Of a DNA stretch of 64,000 bases, positions 9,763-17,895 are shown piece after piece. Source of the stretch: Domibacillus aminovorans (GTDB taxonomy: Bacteria; Bacillota; Bacilli; Bacillales; Domibacillaceae). The notes below the pieces were generated by a model. The model saw only the letters and a program-made list of their open reading frames with translations. It had not been told where the DNA came from and searched no databases. Positions within the stretch are counted from its first letter, which is position 1, and every line of letters starts with the position of its first letter. A program made the translations under genes and the position numbers. The stretch covers positions 62,001 to 126,000 of the forward strand of contig NZ_LQWY01000012.1 in NCBI RefSeq assembly GCF_001643235.1, written 5' to 3'.

Positions 9763-10239
9763 TTATTGTAGCCGATAAAATTTTAAGCCGAGCTGAACTT
9801 CTGTAACACCTATTTTCAATTCGCGTGCAATCTCTTCTTCAGAGAATCCTTGTTTTTTCAATTCCATCATCCGTTCTGATGCAGACCGTTCTTTTACCGG
9901 CTGTTTCGGCTCTTTTTTCACACTTGCATATGCTTTAGCTACCGCTGCCCGCGGGACAATCGGTGGGAGCACAACCGTATCATCCTGTGGCGCTTCATTC
10001 GGTATAGGCACCGGCTCTTTTCGCTTCGGTTCTTTTTTCGACAACTGTTTGATCAACTGCTCGTTTTCTTCTTTTAATTCCATTAAAAAAACTGACATCA
10101 TCTCTTCTGTTTCCGCAGCCGTTTGCCGCATTTTCTTTTCTGTCTGCTTCATATTATTTTGCCGTTGAAATAATAAGATAAGTGCAAACAAACTGACCGC
10201 ATGTATTAAAAAGGAAGTCGTGATTAAAAATGTTATCAT
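9763..10239 (-). CDS. swrB: SwrB (YlxL)-like motility protein
   Basis: In B. subtilis SwrB is a bitopic membrane protein that promotes assembly of the flagellar export apparatus and swarming. This 158-residue protein has an N-terminal membrane helix (about 3-25), then a charged coiled-coil region (30-75), a Pro-rich linker and a C-terminal helix-turn-helix-like segment (GFSEEEIARELKIGVTEVQL). Position is the best evidence: last gene after sigD and before rpsB, as in B. subtilis. Sequence identity in this family is low, so the name rests on architecture and context. ATG start with GGAG 5 nt upstream. Confidence 0.8.
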   Translation of the reverse strand: MITFLITTSFLIHAVSLFALILLFQRQNNMKQTEKKMRQTAAETEEMMSVFLMELKEENEQLIKQLSKKEPKRKEPVPIPNEAPQDDTVVLPPIVPRAAVAKAYASVKKEPKQPVKERSASERMMELKKQGFSEEEIARELKIGVTEVQLGLKFYRLQ

Positions 10240-10275
10240 ACGTGCTCCTTATCCAATTTCACCCATAATGAATGA

Positions 10276-11040
10276 TTACTTTTTCTTCACAAGCTGCTGT
10301 TTTAATTTAAACAATGCTTTTGAATGAATTTGTGAAATGCGAGACGTCGACAATCCGAGAATCTCACCAATTTCCGTCAGTGTTAACTCTTCTTTATAAA
10401 AAAGGTCAATGACGAGTTGCTCTTTTTCTGTCAGCTTTTCAATTTGAACAGCCAACTCATTCATTTGTTCCTGCTTTACAAGCTCTTCCTCCGGTGAGAT
10501 TTTCCCGTCGTCTTTCAATACAAACCCCGGTCCATCCGGCTGACCCAGTTCATTCACTTGCTCGTCTATCGATAAAATGTGTGAAAAAAAGTGTTCAGCG
10601 ATCGTATCGTGTACTTCATCCGTCGTTATACCGAGTTCTTCTGCTACTTCTTCTGCTGTCACTGCCCGCAAATAGCGTTGTTCAAGCATGGATATGGCTA
10701 CTTCAATTTTTTTCGATTTTTCCCGGGCAGACCTCGGAAGCCAGTCCGCTTTCCGCAAGCCATCTAAAATCGCGCCACGTATTCGAAATGAAGCATACGT
10801 ATCAAACTTCAAATCGCGTGAGGGCTCAAATTTTAAAAGCGCATCATATAAGCCTGATAAACCAAAACTTGTCACTTCTTCTCTGCTCACTGCTTTTGGA
10901 AGTGTTGAAACAATTCGCCTGCTATGAAATGTCACAAGAGGCAAATAACGGGCCACGAGCGCATCTCCATCATCCGGATGTTTATCTCTTTTCCATCTTT
11001 TCCACAAATCATGCTCTTCGTACGGCGTTAATTTCGTCAT
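10276..11040 (-). CDS. sigD: RNA polymerase sigma factor SigD (FliA/sigma28)
   Basis: Sigma factor for late flagellar, chemotaxis and autolysin genes; normally held by the anti-sigma factor FlgM. The 254-residue protein has regions 2, 3 and 4: SFGLSGLYDALLKFEP and FDTYASFRIRGAILDGLR (region 2, about 56-96), a region 3 helix pair, and ELTLTEIGEILGLSTSRISQ (region 4 helix-turn-helix, about 219-238). ATG start with GGGG 5 nt upstream. Unlike the rest of fla/che it is cut off from cheD by a 128-bp gap containing a strong terminator and a sigmaA-like promoter. Confidence 0.97.
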   Translation of the reverse strand: MTKLTPYEEHDLWKRWKRDKHPDDGDALVARYLPLVTFHSRRIVSTLPKAVSREEVTSFGLSGLYDALLKFEPSRDLKFDTYASFRIRGAILDGLRKADWLPRSAREKSKKIEVAISMLEQRYLRAVTAEEVAEELGITTDEVHDTIAEHFFSHILSIDEQVNELGQPDGPGFVLKDDGKISPEEELVKQEQMNELAVQIEKLTEKEQLVIDLFYKEELTLTEIGEILGLSTSRISQIHSKALFKLKQQLVKKK

Positions 11041-11096
11041 TTCATCCCCCCATCAACTGACATCACCTGGTACGAATTATTTCTATCTTTAATAAT

Positions 11097-11125
11097 AGTT
11101 TAAAGAAAAGTCAGGTATTTGCCAA
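11097..11125 (-). promoter_or_regulatory. Candidate sigmaA promoter of sigD
   Basis: TTGGCA and TAAACT are separated by 17 nt, located between the cheD terminator and sigD. The -10 lies about 57 nt before the start codon. Confidence 0.6.
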
Positions 11126-11134
11126 CGTTATGTA

Positions 11135-11166
11135 CAAAAAAGCAGCGGTTTTATATCCGCTGCTTT
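11135..11166 (-). terminator. Intrinsic terminator after cheD
   Basis: A perfect 10-bp stem, AAAGCAGCGG/CCGCTGCTTT with an 8-nt loop, is followed by TTTTG in the transcript (six T residues counting the stem end). It begins 2 nt after the cheD stop codon. Confidence 0.88.
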
Positions 11167-11168
11167 GC

Positions 11169-11666
11169 CTACAACCGCTGTTCGCCTTTACTGACCGACC
11201 GAATATGCAGAATAGATGTTAATGGATCAAATTCAATCGTTCGTCCGCTGTTTCCACCAACATCCTCGGCAAGAATCGGAATACGAGCTATTTTCAGCTG
11301 TTGTTTGACCGCCTCTACATTCCGTGGGCCAATCTTCATCAAATCAGAACCGGACTTATACTGAAACATTTGCGCACCGCCTGCGATCTTTGCTTTTAAG
11401 CGAAATAGACGTGCACCGCTTTGTGTTAACTCTTTTATGAGCGCAGGCACGCCCGTATCCGCAAACTTTGCTTCGTTTTTCGCACCTGATTTCGCAAGGC
11501 TTGAGTCCGGCAGCATGATATGAACCATTCCCGCAATTCGAGCTGTTTCATCATATATAACGACTCCGACACAGGAACCGAGCCCTGACGTACGTATCGT
11601 CCCTGGCGGTTTAACGACATTTATATCAGCAATTCCTACTTTGACAACATCACGCACGTTATTCAC
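11169..11666 (-). CDS. cheD: Chemoreceptor glutamine deamidase CheD
   Basis: CheD deamidates receptor glutamines and, with CheC and CheY-P, forms an adaptation loop. The catalytic cysteine is C32 in GLGSCVGV, the histidine H49 in [10 protein letters not shown], and T26 fits the third catalytic residue. The 165-residue length is normal. The start is GTG at 11666, with GGAG 9 nt upstream, overlapping the cheC stop by 8 bp, which suggests coupled translation. A terminator follows immediately. Confidence 0.95.
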   Translation of the reverse strand: MNNVRDVVKVGIADINVVKPPGTIRTSGLGSCVGVVIYDETARIAGMVHIMLPDSSLAKSGAKNEAKFADTGVPALIKELTQSGARLFRLKAKIAGGAQMFQYKSGSDLMKIGPRNVEAVKQQLKIARIPILAEDVGGNSGRTIEFDPLTSILHIRSVSKGEQRL

Positions 11667-12300
11667 TGTATCCGGCTCCGAGTGCCTCGAATATAACCGG
11701 GAATGAGTCCGGAGACAACAGTAAAAAGAAATGTCCTTTCACAGTTTCCACATTGTCATCTTCAAGCTCAGTTAATACCGTGTCGATCACAATGGCATAG
11801 TCGCTGTACTGTGAAATTTCAAGCAGACCGTAACTAATAATCGCACCGAACATATCGATAGCAAGCTCTGGTACAGACGGTTGCAATTTTAAGTGCGTAA
11901 AATCGCTCAGCGCAGATAAATAAGAACCGGATAATATATTCCCCATTTCCTGCATGGCTGAAAAACCAATATGCTGTGCTTCACGATTGTGAAATGTAAA
12001 TAAATCATCTGACATTAACTTACGAATAAAGCGGTCTGCTTCTGCTACTGTGAGTATAAAAAACATGTTTCCACCTGCTTCTCCTTCAATTCGAAGGCTG
12101 ACACTGACCACTTCTTGTTCAGATCCGCCAGTTAATTCCATCATCTCTGAAAATGGTACAATGCGTACACTCGGTACTTTCATATCAATTCTTCTATTTA
12201 AGAGAATAGACAGCGACGTTGCTGCGTGGCCTGCTCCTATGTTGCCAACTTCCTTTAAAATATCGAGATGAATCGGTTGAATATTATCAATGTAGTTCAT
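11659..12300 (-). CDS. cheC: CheY-P phosphatase CheC
   Basis: CheC dephosphorylates CheY-P and binds CheD. Two phosphatase motifs of the D/S-xxx-E-xx-N type are visible: [12 protein letters not shown] near residue 14 and [12 protein letters not shown] near 110, each followed by the conserved proline region. About 213 residues. Two adjacent ATG codons are possible (12300 or 12303); the second gives better spacing from the GGCGG site. It lies between cheW and cheD, as in B. subtilis. Confidence 0.95.
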   Translation of the reverse strand: MNYIDNIQPIHLDILKEVGNIGAGHAATSLSILLNRRIDMKVPSVRIVPFSEMMELTGGSEQEVVSVSLRIEGEAGGNMFFILTVAEADRFIRKLMSDDLFTFHNREAQHIGFSAMQEMGNILSGSYLSALSDFTHLKLQPSVPELAIDMFGAIISYGLLEISQYSDYAIVIDTVLTELEDDNVETVKGHFFLLLSPDSFPVIFEALGAGYSE

Positions 12301-12312
12301 CATGAACCGCCT

Positions 12313-12750
12313 TTATTTAAAGATCTTTTCAAGACTAAGCATAATGAGCAGTCTTTTTTCCAATTTTGCAACTCCCGTAATATATTCATCGCCCATGGAC
12401 CCTACAACTTCAGGCTGTGGCTCAATCGCATCAAGAGGGATGTCAAGTACGTCATTTGCTCCATCCACAATAAGACCGACTTCCATATCATCGAGCGCCG
12501 CAATAATAATGCGAGTTGTGTCATCGTATTTTTCGTCTACCAAGCCGAATCGACTACGTAAATCAATAATTGGTGTCACAACGCCACGCAAATTGATTAC
12601 ACCTTTTACAAATGGCACAGTGCCGGGTACACGCGTAATGTGCATTAATTTTTCGATGGAGTAGACTTGATGAACAGGCAAAGCGTACTCTTTATCTACT
12701 AATTGAAAAGCAATGACTTTCACAGCGCTTGGAGCACTTGTCTCACTCAT
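12313..12750 (-). CDS. cheW: Chemotaxis coupling protein CheW
   Basis: Scaffold that links CheA to the receptors at the cell pole. The 145-residue protein is a single CheW/SH3-like domain: YALPVHQVYSIEKL, then GVINLRGVVTPIIDLRSRFGL, then VGLIVDGANDVLDI. ATG start with GGAGG 7 nt upstream. It lies 15 bp after cheA and 12 bp before cheC. Confidence 0.97.
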   Translation of the reverse strand: MSETSAPSAVKVIAFQLVDKEYALPVHQVYSIEKLMHITRVPGTVPFVKGVINLRGVVTPIIDLRSRFGLVDEKYDDTTRIIIAALDDMEVGLIVDGANDVLDIPLDAIEPQPEVVGSMGDEYITGVAKLEKRLLIMLSLEKIFK

Positions 12751-12765
12751 AGCCGTACCTCCTTC

Positions 12766-14793
12766 TTATTTAATGAGCGCATTGCAGTCTACAATAAGCG
12801 CCACTTGTCCGTCACCTAAAATCGTTGCTCCTGAAATAGCAAATACATTCGTTAAGTAGTTACCGAGTGATTTCAAGACGACTTCTTTCTGACCGATAAA
12901 GGAATCAACGACGAGACCGGCCATTTTTTCACCCTTTCTGACAATAACGATCGAATAGAAGCGGTCCTCATCATCTTGATGTGGAACAGAGAAAATATTT
13001 TCAAGGAAAAGAAGCGGAACGACTTTGCCACGGAAATCAATGACTTGCTGGTTGTGGGCGTTCAACACCTCGTCCTTCTTGACAATCGCCGTTTCAATAA
13101 TAGAGGAAAGCGGGATCGCATATTTTTCTTTCTCCACTTCTACAAGCATGACGGAAATAATCGATAGTGTTAATGGTAGTTGAATTGAGAAAATCGATCC
13201 TGATCCTTCAACAGAATCAATTGTAATCGAACCACCGAGTGATTCAATCGTTGTTTTGACAACATCAAGTCCGACACCACGCCCCGATAAATCAGAGACA
13301 ACATCTGCTGTTGAAAAGCCCGATGCCAATATAAGTTCATAAATTTGGCGGTCACTCAGTGTAAGCACCTGTTCTTCTGTGACAATTCCTTTATCCAATG
13401 CTTTTCTCAACACTTTATCTTTGTGAATACCTGCTCCATCATCTTCAATTTCAATGAAAACATGATTGCCGCTATGGTATGCTTTTAATTTCACTGTGCC
13501 TTCAGCTGGTTTTCCTTTTGCAATACGGTCTGCTGGCATTTCAATACCATGATCCATCGCATTGCGGATTAAATGAATGAGTGGATCGCCGATTTCGTCA
13601 ATTACCGTCCGATCGAGCTCGGTTTCTGCACCGATAATTTCGAGGTTCACTTGCTTGTTTAAATCCCTCGTCAACTGTCGGACCATTTTCGGGAAACGAT
13701 TAAAGACTGTTTCGACTGGTACCATGCGCATGTTCAAAATAATCGTTTGCAAATCACCTGAAATGCGTGACATATGCTCAACCGTTTCATTTAATTCGGA
13801 ATGGTTCAGTTCGCTCGAGATCGACTCAAGACGGCCGCGATCGATGACGAGCTCTTCAAATAAATTCATTAAAATGTCAAGTCGCTCAATGTTGACACGG
13901 ATTGTCTTATTCGTTACAGCATGCTTTGACTCTTTAACGTCGTCCCTTTTCTTTACCTCTGGGTTTATTTCTTTTTTCACGTCTATTTGTTTCGGCTCTT
14001 GCGCAGGAGCAGCTTTTTCCTGATGAGACCCATTCATACTCAAATTCGTAACTTCCATGACGGTCACTTGATCAACTTCTGATACTTTTTTTACTTTTTC
14101 TTCAATATCTTCTGCTGGTTCTTTCGTAATAAGTGTAACGGTGAAGTATTCATCAAATTTTTCTTCTTCCAATTTTTCTGTAGGCGGAACTGATTTAATC
14201 ACCTCACCACATTTTTCAAGCACTTCAAATACCATGAACACGCGAGCTGCTTTTAACACACAGTCAGCACGTAAAAAGACTGCAACTTCATAACATGTAA
14301 AGCCCTGTTCTTTAGACTGTTCGATGACAGTACGCTCGAATTCATCGTACTGAAAGTCTGATTTCAGTGATAAAGGGGGCTCTTCTCCTTTTACTTCAGG
14401 TGACAAAACCGTTTCACCCTGTTCAATTTCCAGCAGTTTCGTAACGATTTCGGTTACATCCCGCTTCCCATCACCACCGGAAGAAATATCATTTACCATC
14501 GCTTCAAGGTCATCAACAGAAGAAAAGACAACATCCATAATTTCTAATGTAACGGCAATTTTATGATTGCGAATCGCATCAAGCACATTTTCCATTTTGT
14601 GTGTCAAGTCAGCAAGATCTTCATACCCCATTGTGGCAGACATCCCTTTTAACGTATGGGCAGATCGAAAGACTTCATTGACAATTGCAATATTCACAGG
14701 ATCTTTTTCCAGTTCTAGTAAATGCTCATTCATTGCTTGTAAATGTTCTTTACTTTCATCAATAAAAATTTCCAAATACTGATTCGTATCCAT
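12766..14793 (-). CDS. cheA: Chemotaxis histidine kinase CheA
   Basis: Cytoplasmic kinase that phosphorylates CheY and CheB in response to receptor state. The 675-residue protein has all five domains: P1 with phospho-acceptor H46 (FRSAHTLKGM), P2 (about 150-245), a linker rich in Lys and Glu, P3 dimerisation helices (about 295-350), P4 ATPase with the N-box LIHLIRNAMDHGIE, DDGAGI and GRGVGLDVV, and a P5 CheW-like domain at the C-terminus. ATG start with GAGGTG 7 nt upstream. It lies 6 bp after cheB. Confidence 0.98.
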   Translation of the reverse strand: MDTNQYLEIFIDESKEHLQAMNEHLLELEKDPVNIAIVNEVFRSAHTLKGMSATMGYEDLADLTHKMENVLDAIRNHKIAVTLEIMDVVFSSVDDLEAMVNDISSGGDGKRDVTEIVTKLLEIEQGETVLSPEVKGEEPPLSLKSDFQYDEFERTVIEQSKEQGFTCYEVAVFLRADCVLKAARVFMVFEVLEKCGEVIKSVPPTEKLEEEKFDEYFTVTLITKEPAEDIEEKVKKVSEVDQVTVMEVTNLSMNGSHQEKAAPAQEPKQIDVKKEINPEVKKRDDVKESKHAVTNKTIRVNIERLDILMNLFEELVIDRGRLESISSELNHSELNETVEHMSRISGDLQTIILNMRMVPVETVFNRFPKMVRQLTRDLNKQVNLEIIGAETELDRTVIDEIGDPLIHLIRNAMDHGIEMPADRIAKGKPAEGTVKLKAYHSGNHVFIEIEDDGAGIHKDKVLRKALDKGIVTEEQVLTLSDRQIYELILASGFSTADVVSDLSGRGVGLDVVKTTIESLGGSITIDSVEGSGSIFSIQLPLTLSIISVMLVEVEKEKYAIPLSSIIETAIVKKDEVLNAHNQQVIDFRGKVVPLLFLENIFSVPHQDDEDRFYSIVIVRKGEKMAGLVVDSFIGQKEVVLKSLGNYLTNVFAISGATILGDGQVALIVDCNALIK

Positions 14794-14799
14794 CCGTCT

Positions 14800-15891
14800 T
14801 CACCTCTTATCATTTACGTATTTAACAATCGTTACGGCAATTTCATCGACCGGCACTATTTCGTCAACAAGATGTGTCGCGACCGCTGCTTTTGGCATGC
14901 CATACACGACGCACGTTTCTTTCGATTCTGCAATGGCTTTGACTACCCCTGTTTCTTTCAGCTTGATCAAACCGTCTGCACCGTCTGTACCCATACCCGT
15001 CATGATCACTGTGACTTTTTCAACACCCTGGATTGCTGATGCAGAGCGGAACGTCACATTAGCAGCTGGACGATGTCCACCTTCTGGATCCGTTTGATCA
15101 AGTGTTACAACAATAGAAGAACCGACTTTCCTAAGCTTTAAATGATAGCCTCCTGGTGCGATATAAGCCGTCCCTTTTTGTAAAATTTCTCCGTCTTCCG
15201 CTTCTTTTACTCGCATGTCCGACAACGAATCAAGCCGATCAGCGAGCGACTTCGTAAAACTTGCCGGCATGTGCTGTACAATCACAACGGGGGCCAAAAG
15301 CGCAGCGGGCAGTTTCGTTATAACATGCTGCAGTGCACGCGGGCCGCCTGTTGATGTAGCGATGAGCACGATTTTATCCATTTTTTTATATTGAAAAGGA
15401 AATGTCATACGATCTCTCTGACCCGGATTGGTCTGAACAAACGATTCGATAACTGTCGGTTTTGCTGCTAATACAGGCTTCATGCTAATATTTGCTTTTG
15501 CTGCAGCAAGCACTTTTTCAATTAATATATCTTTAATTTTGTGAAGGTCCAGCGAGATCGCCCTGGATGGTTTAGCAATAAAATCGACAGCGCCCATTTC
15601 CATTGCTTTTAATGTCGTGTCCGTTCCTTCTTTCGTTATACTCGACAGCATGACTACTGGACATGGCTGCTTGTCCATAATCAATTTCAAAGCTTCCAGC
15701 CCGTTCATTTCCGGCATCTCAATATCGAGCGTAATGACATCCGGTTTTAACTCTATTGCTTTTTTAACGGCATCATGTCCGTTTCGTGCAGACGCAATCA
15801 CTTCGAGGTCCGGGTGCTCGGATAAAAATTCAGAAATCAGCTTTCTCATAAATGCAGAGTCGTCCACAACAAGAATTTTTTTGGATTTCAT
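14800..15891 (-). CDS. cheB: Receptor methylesterase/deamidase CheB
   Basis: Response regulator that removes methyl groups from chemoreceptors. The receiver domain has phospho-acceptor D56 (VITLDIEMPEMNG) and the switch lysine in DFIAKPSR. The C-terminal esterase has the catalytic triad S180 (IATSTGGPRAL), H207 (VQHMP) and D303 (GMGTDGADG). Length 363. The ATG overlaps the flhG stop as ATGA, so the two are probably translationally coupled. Confidence 0.97.
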   Translation of the reverse strand: MKSKKILVVDDSAFMRKLISEFLSEHPDLEVIASARNGHDAVKKAIELKPDVITLDIEMPEMNGLEALKLIMDKQPCPVVMLSSITKEGTDTTLKAMEMGAVDFIAKPSRAISLDLHKIKDILIEKVLAAAKANISMKPVLAAKPTVIESFVQTNPGQRDRMTFPFQYKKMDKIVLIATSTGGPRALQHVITKLPAALLAPVVIVQHMPASFTKSLADRLDSLSDMRVKEAEDGEILQKGTAYIAPGGYHLKLRKVGSSIVVTLDQTDPEGGHRPAANVTFRSASAIQGVEKVTVIMTGMGTDGADGLIKLKETGVVKAIAESKETCVVYGMPKAAVATHLVDEIVPVDEIAVTIVKYVNDKR

Positions 15892-16778
15892 CGGCTGTCC
15901 CTTCTTTCTGTAAAAAAACGCCGCAATTTATCGATGAAACCTGTTGGTTGATTTTCTTCATTCGCAGGCAAACCAGCATACTTCTTTACAATGTTATCAA
16001 GCGCTGTTGAAACACGCGCTTCCGGATACAAAATCATAAACGGCTGTCCGGCTGTGACTGATTTCCGAACAACGCTGTCTTCTGGAAGTGAACCAAGAAT
16101 GGTCGGGCTGACATGCAAAAATGTCTCCATCGTCTGCTTAAGACGACCCGCTGTTTTCCGTCCTTCTTCTGCAGATTCAACCCGATTGCATATTAAATAA
16201 AAAATTTTTTCCTGATCACGTAAATAAATAAATTTCATCATAGAATAAGCATCCGTTATTGCTGTTGGTTCTGGTAGCGTGACCGTTAACACTTCTTCTG
16301 CGGCATGCAAAATATTTAAACTTTCTTTTGATGCACCCGCTCCCATATCAAACAATAAGTAATCGTAGTCATCGATAAGTTCTTCGAGAGCCTGAATCCA
16401 TTTTTCCATATAAGAGTCATCCCACTCAAATAGTTGAGTGGCTGCTGAACCGCCATGAATGAAAAAAACCCCTTCAGGTCCAGACTTGATCAAGCTCACA
16501 AGCGGTTCCCCCTTTATGAAGAAATCAGCAATAGAACGTCCAGGATCTTGGCCTATTAAGTGATATATATTACCCATACCGATGTCCATATCAAACAACA
16601 AAACTTTTTTTCCCAATTTGGCGAGTCCTACAGCAAGGTTCACTGAAATATTTGTTTTCCCAACACCGCCTTTTCCACTGACAATGGCTACTGTTTTTGC
16701 ACAGCTTTTTTTCATCCTATTGATTTTAGTCGCTTTTTGCCTGATTTTTTTTCTGAGTGTTTCCGCTTGATCATTCAT
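15888..16778 (-). CDS. flhG: Flagellar number regulator FlhG (YlxH, MinD-like ATPase)
   Basis: ParA/MinD-family ATPase that works with FlhF to set flagellar number and placement and helps C-ring assembly. The deviant Walker A motif SGKGGVGKTN is at about residues 34-43, Walker B LLFDMDIGMGN follows. The N-terminal stretch before the ATPase is basic and fits the FlhF-activating segment of this family. The start at 16778 (GAGGGT 7 nt upstream) gives 296 residues; a longer upstream reading lacks a ribosome site. It overlaps flhF by 8 bp. Confidence 0.95.
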   Translation of the reverse strand: MNDQAETLRKKIRQKATKINRMKKSCAKTVAIVSGKGGVGKTNISVNLAVGLAKLGKKVLLFDMDIGMGNIYHLIGQDPGRSIADFFIKGEPLVSLIKSGPEGVFFIHGGSAATQLFEWDDSYMEKWIQALEELIDDYDYLLFDMGAGASKESLNILHAAEEVLTVTLPEPTAITDAYSMMKFIYLRDQEKIFYLICNRVESAEEGRKTAGRLKQTMETFLHVSPTILGSLPEDSVVRKSVTAGQPFMILYPEARVSTALDNIVKKYAGLPANEENQPTGFIDKLRRFFTERRDSR

Positions 16779-17895
16779 CACATGTACCCTCGAACAATGA
16801 TTGAATAATAGATATAGTCGTTGTCTTTTCAAGATCATCTGGTACATTTTGACCATTTGTAATGAATGTTGTACCTACTTTGTAATTATACATTAAATTC
16901 ACAATTGTGCCTTTAGTTTTTGTTTCATCTACTTTTGTAAAAGTAAAAATAAAACCATCCACTTGAACCGTTGTGAAATTATGAATGACTTCTTCTAAAT
17001 CTTCCTGTTTTGATGCTGCACTTAAAACAAGATAGGTAAGAGATTCTCCTTTTTTCTTCGACATCAAGTTCTGTAAATCGTCTACATATTTTTTCTCTCG
17101 GTAATTGCGGCCGGCTGTATCAATAAATATGACATCATATTTTGTGAGAGAATGAAACGCTTCTTCCATATCACTTCTTGAATAAGCTACTTTAAATGGG
17201 ACATTTAGAAGACTTGCATATGTTTTCAGCTGCTCAATAGCTGCAATCCTGTATGTATCCGTTGTAACGAATGCCACCTTTTTTTCTTCATCAAGCACTT
17301 TTTGCGATGCAAGTTTTGCAATTGTCGTCGTTTTGCCGACACCAGTCGGGCCGAGTAAATATATGTATTTTGCCGTTTCTTCGTTTACTGTACGACAAGG
17401 TGACAAACACTCTGTAAGAAATTCTATCGTCCACTTGCGTACTTTCACACTCGTTGTCTCACTTCGTTCTTCTTTCCACTTTGTCAAAAGATATTCCGCT
17501 GCCATTTGGCGCAGCTCATCAGATAACCCTTGCCTTTTTAATTGTTCAAGTACTGGCTGCAATGCATCCGGATATAAAAAATCAGCCTGCTTTGATTCTT
17601 TTAACTGTCGGATCATTTGCTTCATTTCCAGCATTTCTTTTTTAAAATCAGCAGGCAGCGGTGGCGGCTGTTGAATGGATGCTGGAGCAGACTTTACATC
17701 TGGTGTTTTTTCTACTGCTTCTATATATGGGTCTATTGCTGCGACCACTTCAATATTTTTCTTTTTAAACAGCCCTAAAACGCCACCTGTGTACACTGTT
17801 TTTGATTGTAAAATAACCGCCTGTGGGCCAAGTTCAGCTCGCACTTTTTTCATGATTTCTGGCATAGATGACGCCATATATTTTTTCATTTTCAT
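16771..17895 (-). CDS. flhF: Flagellar SRP-like GTPase FlhF
   Basis: GTPase of the Ffh/FtsY family that targets flagellar assembly to its site. The N-terminal basic region (1-60) and a linker precede the NG domain; the G1 motif [11 protein letters not shown] is at about 181-191, with DTAGRN and TKVDETKTKG following. Length 374. The ATG at 17895 overlaps the flhA stop as ATGA. An ATG two codons later is also possible. Confidence 0.96.
   Translation of the reverse strand: MKMKKYMASSMPEIMKKVRAELGPQAVILQSKTVYTGGVLGLFKKKNIEVVAAIDPYIEAVEKTPDVKSAPASIQQPPPLPADFKKEMLEMKQMIRQLKESKQADFLYPDALQPVLEQLKRQGLSDELRQMAAEYLLTKWKEERSETTSVKVRKWTIEFLTECLSPCRTVNEETAKYIYLLGPTGVGKTTTIAKLASQKVLDEEKKVAFVTTDTYRIAAIEQLKTYASLLNVPFKVAYSRSDMEEAFHSLTKYDVIFIDTAGRNYREKKYVDDLQNLMSKKKGESLTYLVLSAASKQEDLEEVIHNFTTVQVDGFIFTFTKVDETKTKGTIVNLMYNYKVGTTFITNGQNVPDDLEKTTTISIIQSLFEGTCDE

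Noticed and set aside
10494-11060. 188-codon plus-strand open frame opposite sigD
   Set aside because: It is fully antisense to a clearly conserved sigma factor, has no ribosome site and no recognisable domain; such frames are common opposite AT-biased coding sequence.
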